A stretch of 64,000 nucleotides of DNA, taken from assembly GCF_000346465.2 (NCBI RefSeq), contig NC_034016.1, positions 5,570,726-5,634,725 of the forward strand, read 5' to 3'. The notes under the pieces were generated by a model. It saw only the letters and a program-made list of their open reading frames with translations, made no database searches and was not told the DNA's origin. Position 1 is the stretch's first letter. Every line of letters starts with the position of its first letter. Origin of the DNA: Prunus persica. Lineage: Eukaryota > Streptophyta > Magnoliopsida > Rosales > Rosaceae. Positions 56,630-64,000 of this stretch are shown piece after piece. The position numbers were made by a program, and so were the translations under genes.

Positions 56630-58343
56630 TGTCCCAACAGCCTAACGAATGGGCTTGGGCTGCCGTAAAGAAAAGACAAATAAAGTTGCCCATGTGCCTG
56701 AGTTTAAGAACCAGGCCGCAAGAGTGTTTTGAAAGATTCGTGGAGCCTTAGAAAACACTTTGGATTCCTTTCACCAATATATCAAACGGTTGTGAAGGAT
56801 TAGCAATATGGCTTGGCTTGAGAAGCTTATGGCATATGAGCTAAGCCTTAAAGAGTCTAGCAATAGAGAGAAAGAGCTTGAATTTCTTATGGAAACGAAG
56901 GTTTAGAGCAAGGGGGAGAGAGAGATATAGGGGGGCCTTTGACTAAGGAAGAGAGGGAGAGATGGAAATAGAGAATGGGGTGTCTTGAGTAAATTTCCAA
57001 TTGCTGACAAAAGCTTGGTCGCACTCTTGGATCGTGTGTTTGCTGGGTTGAAGGTGCCTCCTTTTATAGGCACTGGAACCCTCAATTTTATCAAGTCTCC
57101 CTCTCCCCTTTTCCTTCACTTTCTTCCATTCAACCTTATTTGGTGAAACTTTCCCAGCTCGTGTGCATATGCACAAAGCTTTTTGAGTTCCAAGATCTTC
57201 ACGTAGCTGGACTTTTTCATGTGGGTGAGGTGCCACCCACTTTTCTTCTTGGTTTTCTTATTTGATCCTGCAAAAGAAATAAAAATGGGTAAGGGCGTCA
57301 ATCTAATGGGTATTCCTCCTGCACATGTGAATTTCCTTTGGTTTTTGCAGTGGCTTACCATTGCACTTGGTTCTAAGACTTTTGACAACGCTAAATACGA
57401 TGCTAGATATTTTATAAGGTGCTGGGCTGGGCTTTTTCATAAGGTATTGGGATATGGGCATTTTATTTCCAGCGGCCTACGAGCTTGCCCTGGTTTCGTC
57501 AAGCTGCTGAAGTAGCTTATTTGCTTTATTTTTTGACAAGGTGTTGTATGTCTTAGCTGATGTGAGACTTTTCTAAGTGTTGCAAACCATTGGATATTCT
57601 CCTAAGGCATTGGGCCACTTCTCTCTCTCTTTCTCTCTTTCTTGTTTACCCATGTGTTTGGGCTTCAATAAATGGGCTTGAGTTTTTGTGCTCCCAAGTA
57701 GCCCAAGACTTCCATCCTTTGAACCCTCAATGGGTCTCGTGAATACTCGTAACCATCCATACCACAACCTGCTCAGCAAGCCCCAGGTATTCACATGGCT
57801 TGGGTCAATTTAAGCTTGTAACGTGACTTGGTGTCAAATAAAGGTCTTTCGCTTAGCGTTGCGTGCTTATTTGGCATGCTTATGCTTGAGTTCTACCACG
57901 TTGTAATAGGCTATGGCTGGGCTAGATGACACTTAACAGGTCAGTAAGCTTGGGTTCATAGAGCCAATACGTTTTATGGGCTCGTTTTAACCTTTCTGTG
58001 TGGCAGGTTAAGTGTGCGCTTGGTGTGGCATGTGGCCCACAACTTGTACAAGCACGTACGACAAGTCCTCTTGTTTTTGCTTGCGTCCGCCTAGTTAAAT
58101 TTTTTATTTATTTATTAACTTGTCTTTGAACACGCTTTTCATTGCAGCTTGTTAATCATTTCGTACATGTATATATATATATATTTATAGATTGGGCGTG
58201 TCGCACAAGGCGTGGAGATCATGCTCGCTGTACCTCTCTTTTTCGAAACACCCAACACACTAGCTGAGATGGCCCTTGCTGTGCCACCTCAACCTGTAGC
58301 GCTAGCAACCCTCTGGGATGAGACGTTTACATCTAAAGGGACA
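56630..58343 (-). repeat. Candidate 3' LTR of a Ty3/gypsy element
   Basis: Plus-strand ends TGTCCC (56630) and GGGACA (58343) form a 6-bp inverted pair; on minus, the sequence before it is AGGAGAGGAGA, a plausible polypurine tract. A minus-strand TATA box (GCCTATAAAAGG, about 57061-57072) fits a promoter. Length 1.7 kb. There is no second LTR in the window, so the limits are tentative. The 98-codon frame at 57219-57515 is probably an artefact inside it. Confidence 0.4.
57061..57072 (-). promoter_or_regulatory. TATA-like box in the candidate gypsy LTR
   Basis: Minus strand GCCTATAAAAGG, leftward orientation, matching the direction of the pol remnant at 60305-62235. Confidence 0.4.
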
Positions 58344-58349
58344 TCTCCT

Positions 58350-59395
58350 CTCCTACTTATCATTTGCTGCCTTCTTTAAAGGAGCCTTGAGCTTTCCATT
58401 TCACCATATCTTCCAACAACTCTCCGAATCGAGACCCTCATATTGCAAGGGATGTTGCCTCTTCGGCCCCACATTCTCTTACTTCTTCGGAGAAGCTTGG
58501 AGCCTTGCACCATAGCATCCCTTCCAGCAATTTCATAATGTGGCAGAGTTATTGATGATGATGGTCAGGTTGGTGATACTTCTGCCAGAAATATTTCTGT
58601 AGAGTGTCCGTCCAGCATGTCTTGGCCAGATTGGGAGGATTCTTTTGCTGCATTCAAGGCCTTTTTCAATGGTAACGTCAAGGTTCTCATGTCTATTGCT
58701 GAACTTCTTCCGTTTTTCCATAGGTTCGAAGGTTATGCGACATTTTGGGGTGCCTTTGTGTATCCGAAAACAATTGAAGCTTTGAGCAGATTCTTTGACA
58801 GGTATGAGTATGGAGAGTAGGTGTACTCTCCCTGCTTTCTCAAGGAGTGCTGCCTTTTGGGCTCTCGACTTGGTGCATTATGGCATGGATACAATGCATC
58901 TCTTGGACATTACAGATTATAAACTCCTTTGCTGGTGGGATGTGATCTGCGAAGCCGTGCCTTTGGGATTTCGAGCGGATTTTCTTCTTAACTTGCTGAA
59001 GGATTTAGCATGTACTGTTTTCGGGGCTAGGGCCGTCCATAATATGAAGTTGTTGATTGGTTTTGATGGGATAAAGGCTGCAGTTGATACTTTGAGCCTC
59101 AAGCAATGAGAATTAGAGGATTATTGCCTTGAATTGCATGCTCTTCTTTTGGCCAAAGGGGCTTCTGCCAGTGGTGCCGAATGCGTGGTGAAAGCAGCTA
59201 GGTCATCTCACAATGCTTACACCTTGTGGTCTTGAGGTTTGTGACTCTTCATTCTTTCCCATTTTACTTTTTTCTTTTTCTTGGGAGGTAACATCTTCCA
59301 ATGTCAGTCCGTTCTAACACTTATTCTTATTCGCCTTGTAGGTTGCATTTGCTTGGTGTGAGGGGCTAATTGGCTTGGCATGTAGTAAATTTTTT
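58350..59395 (+). pseudogene. Antisense gene remnant between gypsy pol and LTR
   Basis: Plus-strand coding-like pieces: SWPDWEDSFAAFKAFFNGNV and LPFFHRFEGYATFWGAFVYP (58617-58820), then, in another frame, FSRSAAFWALDLVHYGMDTM, LLCWWDVICEAVPLGFRADF and LLKDLACTVFGARAVHNMKL (58795-59109), then ELEDYCLELHALLLAKGASA. A likely intron (GTTTGT to TTGTAG, about 59235-59340) leads to a short last exon. It resembles the C-terminal part of the plant-mobile-domain-like proteins that Tat-lineage elements carry antisense; I give this family name with low confidence. The mobile-domain core is not recognisable, and stops and a frameshift show that it is decayed. Confidence 0.4.
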
Positions 59396-59399
59396 TGAA

Positions 59400-60300
59400 A
59401 CTGAAAGGCATATTCACCTTTGGCATGTGTAACTTTATTTTGCTCCGGCTGTATTTCTTTTTGGATACCCTAAAACTCATACTGTCATGAATCTGTAATG
59501 TGGTGCTGTTATGTCTAAACTGCTGGAACTTGTATTAATTTTTGGAATACTAGAGACATGTTGTAATCCCACTTGCCTCATATATATATATGTTGCTTGG
59601 CTGGCGGGTTTTATCCTTGTGAACTGTTTGAAATTTTCTGACTAGTTAGGTAGCCTTAAATCAAGGTATATGCTGCCGAAATTTTGGCAGGATCTTAACA
59701 CAAAATCCTCTATATATTGCTTTAACAAATATATATATATATTTGCATGGCTTGTCTAGTTGTTTAGCCTAAAGTGCACCCTCTTGTCATGCCTTAAAGG
59801 GGGTCAAACCAATATGTGTATGATTTTTGAAAAGGTTCATGGGCATCCTAGTCATCTTAGCTATTAATAGGAACCAATGGCCCCGTTATTCCAGCGCTTC
59901 ATGATAGACACATTCTATTGCACGTGGCTTGGCTTTGCACACCCTACGTAATTTTGGTTAGGCATGGTGCTTGTTAACAGTTCGGGATCATATCCAAGTT
60001 ACTTTGCTTGGCATGCTTACTGCTAAGTAGTGTTTTTCTTTCTTTTAAATTTTATATGCATACCCGCATGTACTTGTGTTGCTTTTTTTTTTTTTATAGC
60101 GCAAATGGGATTTTGAAATATAGAAAGGAACAACTCCAAGGGTAGATTTTTTTGTCAAAATACTCCTTCATTTTTATTGCAAAGTCCATGCTACCATAAT
60201 GGTGCATTTTACAAAAGTTTTTCTAAAAACATAAGGTAAGAATATAGAAGGAGTTCATATCTAAAACGGAAAGAAATGCAATAACAAAAGGGTGACACAC
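59400..60300. other. Gypsy internal spacer, non-coding
   Basis: AT-rich, with several short TATATA runs (59579, 59727). No frame of interest. It sits between the end of pol (minus) and the antisense gene. Confidence 0.4.
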
Positions 60301-60304
60301 AGGG

Positions 60305-62235
60305 TTAACTTAGCAGTAGTAAGTCTTGCGCCACTTCCCGTTGATGGGATTCGTTAGTGTGCCTTCCTTGATAAAGACCAAGCGATAGTAGCCACCGCTG
60401 TAAATTTCTTTGACTGCAAACGGGCCTTCCCATTACGAGGGTAAACTTGGAGGGTCCTGACACTTGCCTTCTCATGTGCTCAGCAACTTTTAGCACGAGA
60501 TCTCCTTGATTAAAGGTTCTAGGCTTGACTGTCCTATTATAAACTTGGGCAATAGTTTTGTGGTAAAGTGTCGTGCCGTCCTCCTTTCAGCTTCTGCTCT
60601 TTTTTCATCTAAGGCTTTGAGGTCCAACAAGCGCCAGCTCGAGCATGACCTCATATTCCATTTAAGGTCGTTAACGGTTGATACTCTAATAGTGGCGATG
60701 GTGATCTCAACAGGTGAGATGGCGTCGGACCTGTATATGAGTGAATAAGATGAAAAGCTTGACACTTCTTGGGGAAGTGCGGTAAGCCCATAAGGCATCT
60801 GGCAGATGAACACTCCAACCCACTTCATACTCATACACCATTTTGCTTAGAATTCGCAGTAAAGTCTTGTTGGTGGCCTCCACTTGATCATTTCCTTGTG
60901 GATAATGAGGCATGGAGCGACGATGCTTGATACTGTAGCCACTAAGTGTCGAGTTCACTTGCTTGTTAACAAAAGGCGTGCCATTGTCAGTGACAATTTT
61001 GTATGAGATTCCAAACCTACACACGATGTATTCATGAATGAAATTTGAGATAGCAGCCCCTGTGGCCTTTCGAATCAGAACTACCTCGACCCATTTTGTG
61101 AAATACTCAGTGGCGGAGAGGATCCATATATAGCCGTCAGAAGGTGGATGTATAGTCCCAATTAAGTCAAGTCCCCAGGTATAAAAAGGCCAAGAAGTGC
61201 GCATGTCTTGCAATAGTGTGGGAGGCTTGTGGCTTAGATTTGCGTGGATTTGGCATGTGTGGCACTTCTTCACAAAGTTGTGTGCGTCATTCTTCATGGT
61301 AGGCCAGTAGTACCCAAAACTCAGCAGCTGCTGGTGAAGCCTCTTTATTCCCTTGTGCTCATCGCATTCTCCAGTATGTATTTCTTGCATGACTTGATGT
61401 GCGTCTAATTCTCTCAAGCACTTTAACGGCTCACCATTAAACCCTTTACGGTAGAGAGGCGATCCATCTATGAAGTACCTTTTTATTGTCTTCTTAAGCT
61501 TGTGAGCGTGTTTGGAGTTAGTTGTAGAGTTCCTTTGATGAAGAATGTTAAGAATGGAGCTCTCCAATCTTCTGCGAAAGAGATAGTGAAATATTCTTCG
61601 GTGGAGGGTATCATAGAACACTTGGGGCAATTCGCTTGAATTCCAGCTGCTTGTTTCATCATTTCTGGCTAATAGTAACCTTTGTGTTGCAGGCGCTGAT
61701 ACAAGTTTATTACTGGCTCCAAGTTGCAAGTGGCCTCATGCACCTCTTGCAGCCTTCTTTGTGCTTCTGTTATCCCTATGCAATAGGTCAAAATACCTCC
61801 TGGCATGTCTTTCTTTATTACAGTAATATTGGGTTGGTCTTTGACAAATGAGAGCTTTGACCCCAATGTAGCCAAAGCATCAGCATATCTATTAGTGATC
61901 CCTGAAATGTGCTCCAGCACAATTTGCATGAAAGAACTAATAAGCTTTTCGGCAGCTGTACGATATGGGGCCAAGGTTGCGTATTTCACAGCAAAGCTCC
62001 CTTGCAAATTGACTTAGCACTAAGTTTGAATCACCAATGATCTTAATCTTTTCTATGCCTATCTCCTTTGCTAGAGACAATCCAATAACAAAAGCTTCGT
62101 ACTTCGCCAGATTATTCGTACATGGAAAATTTAGCTTGAACGAGAGGGTCGTGGCTTACCCCTTGGGATTAATGAGTACCACACCTGCTCCTCCACTATT
62201 CGATGTATAAGAACCATCAAAGTAGAGGGTCCATT
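60305..62235 (-). pseudogene. Ty3/gypsy pol, RNase H and integrase, Tat-like lineage
   Basis: Right to left: an RNase H domain with FDGSYTSNSGGAGVVLINPK, KYEAF, GDSNLVLSQ and RYADALATLGS, showing all four acidic residues and the layout of the extra archaeal-type RNase H of Tat/Ogre elements; then the integrase H2C2 zinc region (HTGECDEHKGIKRLHQQLLS, then CHTCQIHA) and the D-D-E core (Asp in GLDLIG, Asp in VTDNG, Glu in DQVEATNK), then a tail ending near 60305. Lesions: TAA after NPKG (about 62160), a frameshift near 62025, a stop near 61670, and frameshifts near 60760 and 60490. Gag, protease and RT are missing, cut off at 62235 by the neighbouring insertion or a deletion. Confidence 0.82.
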
Positions 62236-62960
62236 AGTGGCGGACTTGCGCAGGCGCAAGGAGGTGCGCCTGCACCTCCGGTCGCCGGAAATCTCCATTA
62301 CAGATATTGGAGTTGCACCTCTGCTTCAGACCAGCGATGCACATAATGTGTTCGATGAAATGCGCAAACCACTGGGCGCTGCGCAGCTGCTGGTGTGCGC
62401 TGTGCTTTTTTTTTTTTTTTTTTTTTAACGAAGCTTGGCCAAAACAACGTCGTTTTGGACCAGGCTTTTTAAAATAAGTTGCTTTTTTTTTTTTAATTTT
62501 TTTATTTTAAAACCTGGCCAAAATGACGTCGTTTTGGACCAGAGTTTTTTAATTAAAAAATAAAAAATAAAAAAAAGGGAAACTGCTGCTGTATCACGTG
62601 AGCTTTTCAAAGGGGATTCTATTTCCTTACTTAATTGGGTTTTAATTGGGAGTTCTTTTTATTCAATTGGGTTTTGGGAATTCCTTAATTAAGTAGAATT
62701 GGGAATCCTCTTTATAAAAGACCAATAACATCACCCAATTTCATCAAAGTGTGTGTGCATCACAAGAATCCTGCGTATTTGTTTTTCCTTCTTGAGTACG
62801 TCAATCCAAAGTAAGTCGAATGCATTTTTTTTTTTTCTTGAGCAAACTCCAATTTTATTTAATCTTTTTTTAATAATTTTTTTTTTCTTATTTAGCTCTC
62901 TCTGTATTAGTAAGATCAGTAGCAAACTGGAGGAGGAAGAGGCTACGTGACATGTTATTC
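62236..62960 (+). mobile_element. hAT-like transposon end, truncated
   Basis: Starts agtggcggacttgcgcaggc, the end type common in plant hAT elements (AGTGGCGGA). GC-rich subterminal region with gcgcctgcacctcc, then T-rich runs, two copies of the palindromic aacgacgtcgtttt-like motif, and a leader-like region ending near 62960. There is no transposase and no second end in the window. Confidence 0.4.
62440..62560. repeat. About 68-bp direct repeat with a palindrome
   Basis: gcttggccaaaacaacgtcg and cctggccaaaatgacgtcgt, each followed by ttttggaccag and an AT-rich tail. The palindrome ACGTCGT is in both. Confidence 0.7.
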
Positions 62961-63011
62961 GAGGTATAATTAATTTTTATTTGTTTATTTAATTGATAAT
63001 TTGATATTGAT

Positions 63012-63800
63012 TTATTTATTTAATTGATAAATTATAGTCGAAGTGCTCCCTCTCTTAGCCTTTGCCACCTTTCTCCCAATAGGTCTCGGCACACGTGGGA
63101 GTGGTGAGTCTTGATCCATTGGGGAGTCCAATGGTGAATCGGTTGCCGGCAAATCGTGGAGCAGCGTCTCATTCAACACAACCGGCCGACCACTGAAAAT
63201 AATTTTGAATCTCGAACAATTCTTCACAACTTCCCAATACTGGTGACTTAGGAAACTTTTTTTGCCTTACCCCATGGGCCATGGCACCGAACCACATTTG
63301 TACTTGTAGGATCTATTAAAAATAAATAATTGGAAATGCAAGAAAAAAAAATTGAATATGCAAGAAAATATGAACAAATTGGAAATGCAAGGAAAAAAAA
63401 TGAATATGGAAGAAAATATAAACAATTTGGAAATGTAAGAGAATAAAATGATTATACAAGAAAATAAAAACAAATTGGAAATGCAAGAAAAAAAATGAAT
63501 ATGGAAGAAAATATAAACAATTTGGAAATGCAAGAAAAAAAAAAGATTATGCAACAAAATATAAATAAATTGGAAATGCAAGAAAAAAATTAAATATGCA
63601 AGAACAAAAAAAGTTACATTAAATTGAATAAAACGACAATTATAAATATTTTACCACATCGACAAGATTTTGAACACTTCGAATGGTGTCCCTCGCTTTT
63701 GCCAAGGCATCTCTCCATTTCCCTAACTCTTTATTCAAAATTTTCCACCGACTAGCCAAGGCCATTTCCGTCCGAGAAGAACCCAATCTTTCAGCAAATT
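63012..63800 (-). pseudogene. Myb-like gene part of Harbinger element IV (inverted part)
   Basis: Minus strand: exon 1 tail (EFAERLGSSRTEMALASRWK, then ILNKELGKWRDALAKARDTI, 63800-63640), an intron with tandem repeats (63310-63605), and exon 2 (SGRPVVLNETLLHDLPATDS, PLDSPMDQDSPLPRVPRPIG, RKVAKAKR), which then loses similarity to element I near 63045. The Myb N-terminus before EFAERL is lost at the junction with the plus-strand piece. Confidence 0.8.
63310..63605. repeat. Intron tandem repeats of Harbinger IV
   Basis: Units with caaattggaaatgcaagaaa and variable A-runs, about 30-60 bp. Same type as 11270-11560. Confidence 0.75.
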
Positions 63801-63805
63801 CTCGA

Positions 63806-64000
63806 GAGACTTGAAAAGAGAAAAAGCAGACAAGGCACGACATGAAGCATTTGCAATTCAAAGGCAGTAGGCACAAGAACAAGACATGGAGGATAGAGAG
63901 ATGAAAATCATGGCCATGGATACAAGCCATAAGTCTCCTGAAACAAAGTGCTATTGGAAGCTAAAACTAAGGGAAGTGATGAGAAGAAAACTTTTCCACA
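63806..64000 (+). pseudogene. Myb-like gene C-terminus of Harbinger IV, opposite strand
   Basis: Plus strand reads KREKADKARHEAFAIQRQ, a TAG, then AQEQDMEDREMKIMAMDTSH and KSPETKCYWKLKLREVMRRK to the window end. This is the C-terminal part of the same NAM-associated protein (compare MAMDTSHMSPETK in element I), but on the opposite strand from the N-terminal part next to it. The element continues beyond the window. Confidence 0.8.

Noticed and set aside
57219..57515. 98-codon frame in the candidate LTR
   Set aside because: No recognised domain, located in an LTR, and overlapping minus-strand frames of the same quality.

Overview
This window looks like nuclear DNA of a dicot plant: genes with GT-AG introns, AT-rich spacers, plant-type LTR retrotransposons (Ty1/copia and Ty3/gypsy), PIF/Harbinger, hAT and Mutator-type DNA transposons and tRNA-derived SINEs. 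The overall style fits a woody Rosaceae-like genome, but that is an impression and not a proof. I see no prokaryotic system, CRISPR array, rRNA or stand-alone tRNA gene.

Layout. (1) 315-8118 is the first copy of a large direct duplication whose only clear gene is an intact minus-strand GTE-type bromodomain gene (6217-7803). (2) 8197-12434 is a PIF/Harbinger transposon with a broken transposase and a broken Myb/NAM-associated gene, its left edge caught in a 167-bp tandem duplication. (3) 12438-20830 holds a small conserved minus-strand gene (15890-16189) whose promoter and untranslated first exon appear twice upstream (about 19.1 and 20.6 kb). (4) 20899-33194 is a decayed Ty1/copia element carrying two insertions: a complete but dead copia of the opposite orientation (23433-28470) and a 1.8-kb solo LTR (29341-31126). 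(5) 33869-42118 is two abutting Harbinger derivatives sharing one TTA; the second carries a hAT element (35763-40960), which itself carries a small inverted-repeat element filled with AT-rich satellite (39251-40731). (6) 42762-46522 is an intact four-exon GDSL esterase/lipase gene, with SINEs in intron 2 and a Mutator-type MITE downstream. (7) 48055-55530 is the second copy of the large duplication, with a second intact bromodomain gene (53578-55197). (8) 56630-62235 is the 3' part of a Tat-like Ty3/gypsy element with an antisense gene remnant between pol and the LTR. (9) 62236-64000 holds a hAT-like end and an internally inverted Harbinger fragment.

Only four genes look functional: two bromodomain paralogues, the small conserved gene and the GDSL lipase. 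They show no evidence of working in one pathway; they are ordinary genes in a transposon-rich neighbourhood. The most notable biology is the bromodomain duplication, in which both copies have Phe where the acetyl-lysine-binding Asn is expected, the duplicated promoter of the small gene, and the well-resolved nesting history of the transposons, several with exact target-site duplications.
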